From contig JBOHVS010000047.1 in the NCBI GenBank assembly GCA_050735975.1, positions 1 to 46,688 on the forward strand: DNA of 46,688 bases, read 5' to 3'. Under the pieces are notes generated by a model. It saw nothing but the letters and a program-made list of their open reading frames with translations. It ran no database searches and was not told the DNA's origin. Positions 32,996 through 41,934 of this stretch are shown here, piece by piece. The position numbers were made by a program, and so were the translations under genes. Position 1 is the stretch's first letter; each line of letters begins with the position of its first letter. This DNA comes from DATMBL01 sp050735975. Its GTDB lineage: Bacteria > Desulfobacterota > Binatia > UBA9968.

Positions 32996-34225
32996 ATGAT
33001 TAACAGCGGCGAACGAGGATTCGGCTTGGCCAAGTTCAGCCACCAGGAGCGCGACCGGCGCTGGGCGCGGGTGCGCGCGTTGATGCGCGACCGGAAAATT
33101 GACGCGATCATTGCTTTTCCCAATCAGAGTCACTGGGACCAATTTCAGGCCGACACCCGTTACTTGACCCACATTGGCGGTCATCAGACAGAAGTGGCAG
33201 CCGTCTTTCCCATTTCTGACAATGTCACTGCCTTCGTCCGCGGCTCAAACGAAGTTGAATGGTGGGGTATTGCCCAAGACTGGGTAACCGATATCCGAGT
33301 CACACGCAGATCCTGGGGAGAGCCGATGATCGAACGCATTAAGGAGCTTAAGCTTGACCAGGCATGCATCGCCGTTGCCGGTCTGGCCGGTCTTTTGCGC
33401 GCTCCTGAAGGAACCGTAGTCGCCGGGATGCTGGAAAAAGTGAAGAAAGCCTACCCCAAGGCCCAATTCGAGAGTGCAACGGAACTGCTGCAAGACGCTC
33501 GTTCGGTGAAGGGGCTCGAGGAAGTTGCATGGATTGAGAAAGCGGCCGGGATTCTCGACAAAGTCGTTGAAGCCATCCTCGCCAAAGCGAGACCCGGCGT
33601 AATGGAAAACGAAATGGTCGCCGCGATATGGCACACGATCATCGCCAACGGCGGCGATTACCCGTCGATGACCCACTGGGGGGCCGGCGCCGGGGTTCCT
33701 TGGGCGTGCCGCATCGCACCGCACCGGCCGCTCCAGGCCGGCGATCTGATCAACACCGAGCTGGAAGCGAAATACGGCGGCTACATCGCCCAAACGGTGC
33801 AAGCCGCTTGCTTGGGCAAAATCCCATCGGAAATCAAACGCTCTTTTGAAGTCAGCGTGAAAGTTTTTGCCGACCTGATAAATTTCATGAAGCCCGGAAT
33901 CACGTTCCGCGAGGTGGTAACTTTTTACCAGCAAAGGGTGCGTGAAGCCGGTTTCTTGCCTAAGGGAATGCTCCTTCACGGACGCGGCTTGGGGGAGGAT
34001 CGGCCCCAAATAACGGGAGAAGTCGAAGGGCAGATTTATAGTTCGCCTCAATATACGATGCACCTCGATTTACCTCTGGTGGAGGGGAACGTGTTCGTTT
34101 TAAAGCCGGGAGCCATGCCGTCTGACGAACCTGACTCCATCAGGTGTGGCGATACCGTGGCGATTACTGCTGACGGAGCGCGCCGTCTTGGCAAGCGCCA
34201 ATTCACCTTTCCCGAAATTCAATGA
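32996..34225 (+). CDS. M24 (pita-bread) family protein, metal ligands mostly replaced
   Basis: A 409-residue protein with a creatinase N-terminal domain (about 10-150, RALMRDRKIDAIIAFPNQSH) and an M24 pita-bread domain. ATG 32996 is preferred to a TTG two codons upstream. In aminopeptidase P-like enzymes five residues bind two metals. Here the first Asp position reads Glu (NTELEAKYGGY), the second Gln (GYIAQTVQ), the first Glu Lys (FVLKPGA) and the second Glu Gly (RCGDTVAIT); only the His of LLHGRGLGEDRP remains. It is therefore probably not a dinuclear metallopeptidase but a creatinase-like or other metal-independent hydrolase or lyase. The ABC permease gene follows 50 bases downstream on the same strand, suggesting a joint catabolic role. 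Confidence 0.82.
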   Translation: MINSGERGFGLAKFSHQERDRRWARVRALMRDRKIDAIIAFPNQSHWDQFQADTRYLTHIGGHQTEVAAVFPISDNVTAFVRGSNEVEWWGIAQDWVTDIRVTRRSWGEPMIERIKELKLDQACIAVAGLAGLLRAPEGTVVAGMLEKVKKAYPKAQFESATELLQDARSVKGLEEVAWIEKAAGILDKVVEAILAKARPGVMENEMVAAIWHTIIANGGDYPSMTHWGAGAGVPWACRIAPHRPLQAGDLINTELEAKYGGYIAQTVQAACLGKIPSEIKRSFEVSVKVFADLINFMKPGITFREVVTFYQQRVREAGFLPKGMLLHGRGLGEDRPQITGEVEGQIYSSPQYTMHLDLPLVEGNVFVLKPGAMPSDEPDSIRCGDTVAITADGARRLGKRQFTFPEIQ

Positions 34226-34275
34226 ACGGGTTTTTGGTTTAAAGCCTTGCCACTCATTCAGGGAAATTGTGCGGT

Positions 34276-35985
34276 ATGCGAGATTTTCGCGGCCTGATCG
34301 GCGCTGATACGCTCTTTCTGGGCACGGTTACAGTCATTGTCGTTTACCTCACCGTGATTCCAATCAGCGTCATGGTTCTGGGCAGTTTCCAGAGCGGCCT
34401 GCCGGGCACGTGGACACCGGCCACTTTGGAAAACTATGTGCGTGCTTTCTCGGAGCCCTCTCTTTATTCGGCAATCTTCAATGCCTTAATATACTCAATC
34501 GGAGCGGGACTTATTTCTTTCAGTCTCGGCACTTTTTTGGCTTGGCTCACGGAGCGGACCGATCTTCCATTCAAGGGGCTGATATACGGCTCTGTTCTGG
34601 GCGCGATGATGATTCCGGGAGTATTGTTCACGATTTCGTGGATTCTGCTCTTAGCGCCGAGAGCCGGACTCATCAATGTTTGGCTCATGCACCTCTTTGG
34701 TCTGTCCGAACCGCCGTTCGATCCCTACGGCATGTTGGGTATGATCTTCGTTTCAGGCATCGATGATTTTTATACTCCGTTTCTCTTCATGGCAGCGGCT
34801 TTCCGCTCTATGGACCCCGCTTTGGAGGAAGCGTCGGCCACGTCTGGAGCAGGAAATGTCAGGACCTTTTTTGTCATCACCTTAAGACTGATGCTTCCGG
34901 CGGCCTTAGCTGTCTCTCTGCTTATCTTCATTCGCGGCATCGAGGATTTTGAAGTCCCAGCCCTTCTCGGCATCCCGGCTGGAATTCACGTTTTGTCCAC
35001 GGAGATTTTTCTTACGGTTCGCCGCCCCCCTACGGATTTCAATCTAGCGGCTACCGTTTCCATGTTTTATTTATTGGTCGCCCTAGGGGGACTTTATCTC
35101 TACTTCAAGAGCACTCGCATGTCGGAAAAATTCGCGGTCATCACCGGAAAAGGGTTTCGGCCCAGCATTACGCGACTGGGAAAGTGGCGTGTCCCCGCAG
35201 TAATCAGCGCCCTGGTGCTTATCGCGATGACCGTTTATTTGCCAATGGCGGTTCTCGCTTGGACTTCTTTGTTGCCCTGGTATTCCCAGCCTTCTTGGAG
35301 CATGGTCAATCTTCTGACATTGAAAAATTATCGCTGGTTGATTACCGACGAACTGATTCTTTCGGCTTTTTTGAATAATCTGATTGTTGGGCTATCGGCT
35401 GCGTTTTTGGTCACGCTCTTCGGAGCGGTGATCGCGTGGATCGTCATTCGTACCCGGCTTCCCGGCCGCCGGTTTCTCGACAGCCTTGCCTTCTCCGCCA
35501 CAGCATACCCCAGCATGGTTTTGGGATTGGCCCTGATCTGGTTCTATCTCACCGTTCCGATACCCATCTACGGCACGCTCTGGATACTTATTCTCGCTTA
35601 CATTACCAAGCGGCTTCCCACGTCGGTCAGAATCTGCAGCGCCGTTATCACGCAAATTCGCAGCGAACTCGAAGAGGCCTCGGAAATTTGCGGCGCTGGT
35701 TTTCTCAAGACCTTCGGGCGCGTTGTCCTGCCCCTGCTTGTCCCCGGCTTATTCGTAAGCTTCGTTTCCGCGCTAACCATCACTTTTAAAGCCCTTTCAT
35801 TACCGGTGCTTCTGGGCCATGCGGGTTCGGAACTGGTGCCATTGCTGATTTTCGATTTGTTCGAATCGGGCCGCTACGCAGAGGTATCTGCTTTGGGTTG
35901 CGTCACGATCACGGCGGTGACGATTTTGACATTGGCCTTCCGGGGCATAAGTCAGCGTTTCGGTCTTGGCTCTGCGGCGCGTTGA
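34276..35985 (+). CDS. ABC transporter permease, two fused BPD domains (iron/thiamine/2-aminoethylphosphonate class)
   Basis: A 569-residue inner-membrane permease with about 12 helices, made of two tandem permease domains. Each carries the EAA loop for the ATPase: EEASATSGAGNVRTFFVITL in the first half and EEASEICGAGFLKTFGRVVL in the second. ATG 34276 is favoured over a TTG at 34267. The fused architecture is typical of FbpB/ThiP/PhnV-like importers. An extracellular-type binding protein is encoded 3.3 kb downstream (39283-40362) on the same strand, but no ATP-binding protein gene lies in the window, so the transporter must borrow an ATPase from elsewhere. The substrate is unknown. Confidence 0.93.
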   Translation: MRDFRGLIGADTLFLGTVTVIVVYLTVIPISVMVLGSFQSGLPGTWTPATLENYVRAFSEPSLYSAIFNALIYSIGAGLISFSLGTFLAWLTERTDLPFKGLIYGSVLGAMMIPGVLFTISWILLLAPRAGLINVWLMHLFGLSEPPFDPYGMLGMIFVSGIDDFYTPFLFMAAAFRSMDPALEEASATSGAGNVRTFFVITLRLMLPAALAVSLLIFIRGIEDFEVPALLGIPAGIHVLSTEIFLTVRRPPTDFNLAATVSMFYLLVALGGLYLYFKSTRMSEKFAVITGKGFRPSITRLGKWRVPAVISALVLIAMTVYLPMAVLAWTSLLPWYSQPSWSMVNLLTLKNYRWLITDELILSAFLNNLIVGLSAAFLVTLFGAVIAWIVIRTRLPGRRFLDSLAFSATAYPSMVLGLALIWFYLTVPIPIYGTLWILILAYITKRLPTSVRICSAVITQIRSELEEASEICGAGFLKTFGRVVLPLLVPGLFVSFVSALTITFKALSLPVLLGHAGSELVPLLIFDLFESGRYAEVSALGCVTITAVTILTLAFRGISQRFGLGSAAR

Positions 35986-36048
35986 ATTTGACGGCTTTAC
36001 AGTGAGGCCGCTGTTGAGAGCGGGGGACGCGAGATCCCAATATAGGAG

Positions 36049-37041
36049 TCACGGATCTAATTCCGTGCCGACGCCCAATGCCAGCGCTCTTTGGTAGACA
36101 TACTCGGCGATGGCCGCGTCGAGCACACCAAAGGCGGGATTTAAACAGACGATAATCTCATCGGCTGTCGTTCGTCCTTTGATCGTCCCGGTCACAATAT
36201 TTCCCAGCTCCTCCGAAAAGTCCTCAGGCGAGAGCGCTCCCTTGTCCAGCAGTTCGACAAGTGAATGATAAGGGGGAACATGTGTGAGCACGCCGTCCCG
36301 GTATGTAGTCACGATTCTTCCGCGACGAAAACTTTGCTGGTCCAACTCTTCTGGAGTATTCGTGATGACAGTACATCCCGCAGGTAGCCATTCGCCCTTG
36401 AGCACCGGCGTGGTCGCCTTGGTCGCTGTCACTACGATTTGGCAATCTCGAACGCACTCTTCCGGGCCGGACACTTCCTGAATTTTAACGCCGTCTCCCA
36501 GACGCGAGCCGAGGTATCGTACAGCTTCTTGTCTGTGCGCCGCATTCGGGCTCCAAACTCGAAGATAGCAGATTGGCCGTACGGCGCAGACCGCCTCCGC
36601 CGCCCATCGAGCGAGCCTGCCGGACCCAATCAGTCCCAATGTCGCCGCATCGTTGAGCGCCAGGTATTTTGCCATGACTCCGTCGGGCGCCGTGCTTCTT
36701 ACACCATGAATGAGATGATCCGAAATGAGCGCCTTCAGCTGCATCGTCTCCCAGTCGAAAAGAAGCAACATCACGCCGCCGGCCTGCCGGTGAACAGACC
36801 CCCCAATCCGAATACCATAGCCGATTCCTTCGATCCCTCCAGGGATGATACGCAGGTCACGTCGCCACGGTCTGCCTTGCCCTTGGCTCCCCGCCGGTAA
36901 AGGCGGATGAACCAGACGCATGCGCGGCGCCACGACGGATTGGCCTTGTCCCACCCGTCGGAACACGTCCTCGATTACAGGAACCACATCAGCCATACAG
37001 ATCGCGAGTCGTTCCGTGTCGGCTAGCGAAAGATAACGCAT
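36049..37041 (-). CDS. ornithine cyclodeaminase/mu-crystallin family dehydrogenase
   Basis: A 330-residue NAD(P)-dependent protein. N-terminal part: MRYLSLADTERLAICMADVV, RPWRRDLRIIPGGIEGIGYG, then ALISDHLIHGVRSTAPDGVM where family members have L-T-x-x-RTAA. The Rossmann dinucleotide motif is LGLIGSGRLARWAAEAV. The Lys and Arg expected to hold the substrate carboxylate are altered in the N-terminal part (a Gly-Tyr-Gly-Ile-Arg run replaces the usual Lys-bearing strand), so the substrate may differ from ornithine or alanine. Related enzymes reduce imines, form amino acids or cyclise ornithine. It faces the permease gene convergently and shares the strand with the bicupin gene upstream. Confidence 0.82.
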   Translation of the reverse strand: MRYLSLADTERLAICMADVVPVIEDVFRRVGQGQSVVAPRMRLVHPPLPAGSQGQGRPWRRDLRIIPGGIEGIGYGIRIGGSVHRQAGGVMLLLFDWETMQLKALISDHLIHGVRSTAPDGVMAKYLALNDAATLGLIGSGRLARWAAEAVCAVRPICYLRVWSPNAAHRQEAVRYLGSRLGDGVKIQEVSGPEECVRDCQIVVTATKATTPVLKGEWLPAGCTVITNTPEELDQQSFRRGRIVTTYRDGVLTHVPPYHSLVELLDKGALSPEDFSEELGNIVTGTIKGRTTADEIIVCLNPAFGVLDAAIAEYVYQRALALGVGTELDP

Positions 37042-37124
37042 AATGGGACGGAATTAGCGGCGTAGTGCGGCAAAACTACTCAGACATTAATCTCAACCTT
37101 TGATTCTGGCCCGTTTCGATATGC

Positions 37125-38213
37125 TTAACCCGGCCCGGACCTTTTTAACGGCGGCATCTTGAGCTCCACGCCTTTTGCGGCTAATTCCCGCATGTACATC
37201 TCGCGGACCGCCGGCTCTTCTTCTTCGTACTCGATCTGTTGGGCGCCGGCTTCTTCGTTGCCGTTTTTGCCACCGGTCATTCCAATCCGCAGCGGATGCT
37301 CCGGGCTTCCCCCGCGGCGCAGCGCCAAGTAACGCACAGGCTCTGGGCCGGTATTGAAGTGCTGGTGATACCACCACTCCGGCGGCGAGAACATACTTCC
37401 CGGCCGCCAGTCAACCCGAGTGCGCTCTCTCCCTTCCTCCCAAAGAAGGGAATAACCTTCACCGGCAAGAATGATGACGTGAGCGCCAGGTCCATGGCGA
37501 TGGGCTTTCTTGTAGGTGCCGACCGCAAATTCCGAAACATGGCAGGCCATCGTGTTGTCCGCCATCGACAAATGAAAACTCTTCGCCCCAGAGCCCCGCC
37601 GCATCCAATCGATGAGACCAAACTGACTCACGTCCGCAACAAAATTCGTCCGCCAAACGCGCCCCCCGAGATGCCGGCCCGAAGTCGAAAAAAAATCCGG
37701 CTGGCCCCGAAACCGATCATCGAACACGGCAGGGTTATCGAATACGAAACCTTCGTTATGAAAAAGACTGAGAACCAGCGGCGCGTTGGAAACCATCAGC
37801 AAGCGCAGCGGCTTCGCGGCATCAAGGTTCTCGTGAATATACATCGTATTCAGAGGCGGCGAAAATAGGCTGTTTGTGCTCCATTCGCAGGTTACGGCCG
37901 GACATTCGGGAGCACTAACCGTCGTCTTTCCCCGGCCGCTAACAACGTACATTAGCGCCTCAAATACGTGCTTCACCGGATTGCTTCTCCCTCCCGGAGG
38001 GATTTCAAGGATGGCGGCCGTTGTAATATGCGGGTCAGCCAGGTTGATAAATGCGCCCGGGCAGCCGAAGCGTTGCCAGTTCCCGAGTTCAACCTCCATT
38101 AAACTTTCCACGTGGAAAAGCTTGTAAATCGGGATCCCTTCTTGCTCCTGCCAGAGATCGTAAAAGGCCTTCGGCCGAAGAAATCTTTCGGGCGTTTGCT
38201 CAGGGCTTCGCAT
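37125..38213 (-). CDS. bicupin protein (gentisate-dioxygenase-like fold)
   Basis: A 362-residue protein from ATG 38213, which has GGAGG 9 bases upstream; the longer frame to 38273 is unsupported. Cupin domain 1 (about 60-165): AILEIPPGGRSNPVKHVFEA, then LMYVVSGRGKTTV. Cupin domain 2 (about 230-325): GTYKKAHRHGPGAHVIILAG, then EGYSLLW, with GSMFSPPEWWYHQHFNTG. Domain 2 keeps an H-x-H pair, a further His and WYHQHFN, enough for one metal; domain 1 has only the His of KHVFEA. Bicupins of this sort include gentisate, salicylate and related ring-cleaving dioxygenases. Together with the nearby VOC dioxygenase-like gene it suggests aromatic or keto-acid degradation (inference). Confidence 0.85.
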   Translation of the reverse strand: MRSPEQTPERFLRPKAFYDLWQEQEGIPIYKLFHVESLMEVELGNWQRFGCPGAFINLADPHITTAAILEIPPGGRSNPVKHVFEALMYVVSGRGKTTVSAPECPAVTCEWSTNSLFSPPLNTMYIHENLDAAKPLRLLMVSNAPLVLSLFHNEGFVFDNPAVFDDRFRGQPDFFSTSGRHLGGRVWRTNFVADVSQFGLIDWMRRGSGAKSFHLSMADNTMACHVSEFAVGTYKKAHRHGPGAHVIILAGEGYSLLWEEGRERTRVDWRPGSMFSPPEWWYHQHFNTGPEPVRYLALRRGGSPEHPLRIGMTGGKNGNEEAGAQQIEYEEEEPAVREMYMRELAAKGVELKMPPLKRSGPG

Positions 38214-38364
38214 GCTTGTTATCCTCCCGGGAAGTCTTGGGTTCAAAACCCATCGAGGACATGACGCTAACAATCGGCCCTTCAGGTGTCAACGGTAGGT
38301 TGACGAATCGAATCGCTTTCCTGTAGGTTCATGGAAGGTCCTGAATTTACTGCGGAGGACTCAT

Positions 38365-39273
38365 ATGGCTGCACAAATTAGAACCGGAGCGCTAAGCGTC
38401 GATCACATCGCGATTCCGGTGCGCGATCTGGAACTGAATCAAGATTTTTACCTGAACGTCTTAGGCCTCAAATATAAAACCACCAGGCGAAATCCCGATG
38501 GCAGCCCGCGCCAGACCTACGTGCTGGCCGGGGACAATATTATCGGTCTGCACCTCCCCGGGGTCAATGCCGGCGTCTCTCGCAGTTCCGGGCCGCGCGT
38601 CGGAATCAATGTCGCTCCGGAACACTTTGCCCAAGTGCAGCACAGGATGCGCGCGAAGAGATACGATTTCATCGGCCCGGTGGAACACCCGGCAGACGCG
38701 CCTTTCGAGACTTCAATCTATTTCGATGACCCGGATGGCAATCACCTGGAATTTTGCATCCGCCGCAAGCACCCCTCTGATCAATGCATCAGCCACACGG
38801 TCTTTGAGACACGCGACATGAGGAAGGCCGTTACCTTTTACATGGAAGCGTTAGGCACGGGCGCTCCGGTCGTATGCGGCGCAGAGGCCCTGATCCCGGT
38901 CCAAAACGGCCAGATGATTGGCTTGGTGGAAGTGGAAGATCTTTCCGAGCGGAGCAAGAAGCACGGGCGCGGCTGCCACATGGCGATGGATGTCACGCAA
39001 GAGGACTTTGACGCGACGTTGTTGCTGATCGATCGCCATGGAGGCAAAAACCAGGGGGATAGCCGAGCCGACGACGGATTGAGGCCCGAAGGCGAGAGAA
39101 GTATTTATTTTTACGACCCCGATAACAATCGTCTGCAGATCACGGCCCACGCTCCGAATCAGGCTGATGAGATGTTGTCGGACGAGGAAAAGTGGCAAAG
39201 GATTATCGACAGCCGTCGGAAGCAAGGCCGGGGATTAAGCCGCTGGGAGTCCGGCGGCAAAAAGATTATTTAA
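38365..39273 (+). CDS. two-domain VOC protein, extradiol-dioxygenase-like
   Basis: A 302-residue protein with two vicinal oxygen chelate domains. Domain 1 begins SVDHIAIPVRDLELNQDFYL with H14 and ends DDPDGNHLEFCI with a Glu ligand. Domain 2 begins QCISHTVFETRDMRKAVTFY, has RGCHMAMDVTQEDF and ends YDPDNNRLQITAH. A GGAGG lies 8 bases before the ATG at 38365. Tandem VOC proteins include catechol 2,3-dioxygenases and hydroxyphenylpyruvate-type enzymes; the exact reaction is not evident. It is the first gene of a plus-strand unit with the binding protein gene, which starts 9 bases after its stop, and the MFS gene. Confidence 0.87.
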   Translation: MAAQIRTGALSVDHIAIPVRDLELNQDFYLNVLGLKYKTTRRNPDGSPRQTYVLAGDNIIGLHLPGVNAGVSRSSGPRVGINVAPEHFAQVQHRMRAKRYDFIGPVEHPADAPFETSIYFDDPDGNHLEFCIRRKHPSDQCISHTVFETRDMRKAVTFYMEALGTGAPVVCGAEALIPVQNGQMIGLVEVEDLSERSKKHGRGCHMAMDVTQEDFDATLLLIDRHGGKNQGDSRADDGLRPEGERSIYFYDPDNNRLQITAHAPNQADEMLSDEEKWQRIIDSRRKQGRGLSRWESGGKKII

Positions 39274-39282
39274 GGAGGTCCC

Positions 39283-40362
39283 ATGTCCGTCCTAATACTC
39301 TGGATTGCGCTGGCATTGCCGGCTGCCGCATGGGCGAATGCAGAGAAGTTTTTGGCGGATCTGAACGCCTTGCCTGCCGCAGAGCGCCACCAAAAACTCC
39401 TGGCGGGCGCGAAAAAAGAAGCGGAATTGATGCTCTACAGTTCCACGGGTTTAGAAGAGGTGCGGGCCATAACCAGCCTCTTTAAAAAAAAGTACCCATT
39501 CATTAACGCGCGCTTCATGAGGAAGGGAGGCAGCCAGCTCTTCAATGTCGCATTGATGGAGTTTAAGGGCCAGAAGCACATCGTGGATGTCTATTGGGCC
39601 GGCATCTCCACTCTGGGCCCCATCGTTAAGCAAAACCGCGAGATGCTGGCGCGTTACCTCTCGCCGGAACGGGCGATGATTCCGCAGGATTACCAAGATA
39701 AAGAGGGCTATTGGACCGCCACTCGGATGTCGGTGGCCATTTTTGCTTACCATTCCAAGCTGGTTCCACAAAACAAGGTTCCCAAGGTGTTTGCAGATTT
39801 TTTGGATCCTTTTTGGAAGGGAAAGCTGGCGGTAGATACCAACCCGGGTCGTTTTATCTCTTTGTTGGTTGAGCGCATGGGATGGAAAAAGGCTGAGGAA
39901 TATTTAAAAAATCTCGCACGGCAGGAACTCAAGCTCCATCGCGGCCGGACCGCCCGGATGCAGCTGATTCTGGCTGGAGAAGTATTAGGAAGCCTCGACA
40001 TCAATGCCGACAATATTATCGAGATGCAGTTTCAGAGCGCTCCCCTGGAGTACGCCATCATGGATCCCAGCCTGCTTTCCTTAACGTCGGTGGCGCTGCC
40101 GCAAAACCCTCCCCATCCGCATGCAGCTACGCTTTTTTATGATTTTATTCTTTCCAAAGAAGGCCAGCAGGAGCTTGCGCGAGAGAAGAACGTTCCGGTA
40201 CGCGAGGATGTGGAGTTGGTAGTCAAAGAGCTGGGCCGGAGGATGAAGGAAGCCCGCGATCGAAAAAAGTTTGTTGTTGACTCGCCGGGAAACTACGATC
40301 CCGCCGCTGAGGAAAAATACGACCGGCTCTACATTGAAACGTTGGTCAAAAAGGTCAAATAA
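39283..40362 (+). CDS. extracellular solute-binding protein (iron/AfuA-like class)
   Basis: A 359-residue periplasmic binding protein with a signal peptide (MSVLILWIALALPAAAWANA, cleavage about residue 19) and an AAGGAGG ribosome site. Body: LLAGAKKEAELMLYSSTGLE, IVDVYWAGISTLGPIVKQ, FADFLDPFWKGKLAVDTNPG and ATLFYDFILSKEGQQELARE, the usual pattern of class-6 extracellular binding proteins. The metal-binding Tyr pair of iron-binding forms is not clearly preserved. It is probably the partner of the fused permease at 34276-35985, whose class fits. The ligand is unknown, possibly a carboxylate given the flanking enzymes. Confidence 0.88.
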   Translation: MSVLILWIALALPAAAWANAEKFLADLNALPAAERHQKLLAGAKKEAELMLYSSTGLEEVRAITSLFKKKYPFINARFMRKGGSQLFNVALMEFKGQKHIVDVYWAGISTLGPIVKQNREMLARYLSPERAMIPQDYQDKEGYWTATRMSVAIFAYHSKLVPQNKVPKVFADFLDPFWKGKLAVDTNPGRFISLLVERMGWKKAEEYLKNLARQELKLHRGRTARMQLILAGEVLGSLDINADNIIEMQFQSAPLEYAIMDPSLLSLTSVALPQNPPHPHAATLFYDFILSKEGQQELAREKNVPVREDVELVVKELGRRMKEARDRKKFVVDSPGNYDPAAEEKYDRLYIETLVKKVK

Positions 40363-40481
40363 GCCGGCGGCTTGACTGTAACAACCTCCCCTAGCGTGCA
40401 GAGCGCTAGAAACCTTTGTTTTGAAACGCCGGCCCGCCCCGAGATAAATTTCTCATCCCTCCTGAAGCATAGGGGACTGCG

Positions 40482-41768
40482 ATGCCTTCGCCAACGGTGA
40501 GATCCGGTCAAGCTTCCACGAATCCTAATCAAGCCGAGCCTGACGCCGAATCGGCCCATCGCAACCTCATACTCGGGGTGATCAATGTCTCCCACGTGTT
40601 CAACCATATGCAGTCCAGCATGTTATCGGTTCTCTACCCGGTCATGATGGCCGACCTCGGGTTTGGCTACTTCGCGGTCGGCCTCTTACAGACGATCTAC
40701 CAACTCTCGGCCATGGGATTCCAAGTGGTTTACGGCGTGCTGGCGCGCTTTTTCCCGCGCGCGATTCTACTTGGAATCGGGAACATGATTTGCGGCGTGT
40801 TCTATATGACCACCGGGTTAAGCCAAAATCTCGCCCAGGTCGGAACCCTGCGTGGTTTGTCCGGACTCGGCTCCAGCGTCCAGCACCCGGTCGGCGCCGC
40901 CGTTCTTGTTTCGTACTTTGAGAAGGCGCGCGGACGTGTCCTTACGCTGCACCATTCGGCGGGAAACCTAGGCGCTTTTATTGCCCCCGGAGTGGGCGCG
41001 GCTCTGCTAATGGTAACCGACTGGCGGACGGTTTTTTATATCGTCGGCCTCCCCGGTGTCGTCATGGGACTATCGTATTTTTTTCTCAGAGATGCCGTAG
41101 CGGCGGCGGGCGAGATCAAATCACAGAAATCGCGGATCAAAGGCAGCCTGCAAGATTACCTGGAATGTTTAAGAAATCGCAGCGTCGTCATGATCTCGTT
41201 GATTCAGATGGTGGGCGCGGCTGGGCGCGGAACCGGAATAAACATAGCGTTTCTTACCGCCTTTTTCATTGCGCGGTTGAATGTCGGTGTCCCCGTTGCC
41301 GCCGCTCTCTTGATGGTCTATCAGTTAAGCGGTCTCTTGGGACCTCTTGCGATCGGCTGGCTTGCGGATCGTTTCAATCCCAAAGCTGTTCTCCAAATGA
41401 CTTTGATCGGTTCGACCCTAACCACGTTATGGCTTTTGATGCATCAAACCATCAGCCCGTGGTTGATCCTCAACCTCGTACTTTATGGTTGCTTCGTTCA
41501 ATCCCGCGGCACGCTTACCCAAACGGTCGTCAGCGAAGCGGTCCCGCCGAGCTTGATGGACGTCGCTTTTAGTATTTATTTCTTTATCGGCTTTATTTCG
41601 GGCCCCGCCTGGACGTTTCTAGTGGGCTGGTTGATCGATGCTTCGAGTTTCACGGTCGCCTTCCAGGTCGTGAGCGTCAGTTATTTACTCGGCATGCTAC
41701 TCGTTTTTCTGGCAACCTGGCATGGCTCAGATCCTTTTGTAAGTCACCGCTCATCGAAGGAGATTTAG
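40482..41768 (+). CDS. major facilitator superfamily transporter
   Basis: A 428-residue protein with about 12 membrane helices. After a polar N-terminus (about 25 residues) it shows VINVSHVFNHMQSSMLSVLY, VLARFFPRAILLGIGNMICG with the cytoplasmic basic loop, and LGPLAIGWLADRFNPKAVLQ, the second-half G-x-x-x-D-R-x motif. Family members move sugars, organic acids or drugs with protons. It lies 119 bases after the binding protein gene on the same strand. It may export or import an intermediate of the preceding catabolic genes, but this is only contextual. Confidence 0.9.
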   Translation: MPSPTVRSGQASTNPNQAEPDAESAHRNLILGVINVSHVFNHMQSSMLSVLYPVMMADLGFGYFAVGLLQTIYQLSAMGFQVVYGVLARFFPRAILLGIGNMICGVFYMTTGLSQNLAQVGTLRGLSGLGSSVQHPVGAAVLVSYFEKARGRVLTLHHSAGNLGAFIAPGVGAALLMVTDWRTVFYIVGLPGVVMGLSYFFLRDAVAAAGEIKSQKSRIKGSLQDYLECLRNRSVVMISLIQMVGAAGRGTGINIAFLTAFFIARLNVGVPVAAALLMVYQLSGLLGPLAIGWLADRFNPKAVLQMTLIGSTLTTLWLLMHQTISPWLILNLVLYGCFVQSRGTLTQTVVSEAVPPSLMDVAFSIYFFIGFISGPAWTFLVGWLIDASSFTVAFQVVSVSYLLGMLLVFLATWHGSDPFVSHRSSKEI

Positions 41769-41934
41769 GTTTAGGTCCTGAGCTTCGAGCCCGCATCTCG
41801 AACTTCCCTTAATCTCAGAGTTTGTGAATTAATCGAATTCTGCGAAAATGAGCAGCCGCAACTATTTGATTTTGTTGAGGCGAAATTTGCGGAACTTGAC
41901 GTTTTTCAATTTTTTCACAACCTCTCAGGCTCAG

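Noticed and set aside
33245..34063. Minus-strand open frame of 272 codons over the M24 gene
   Set aside because: Shadow of the M24 coding sequence; composition reflects the opposite strand's codon pattern.
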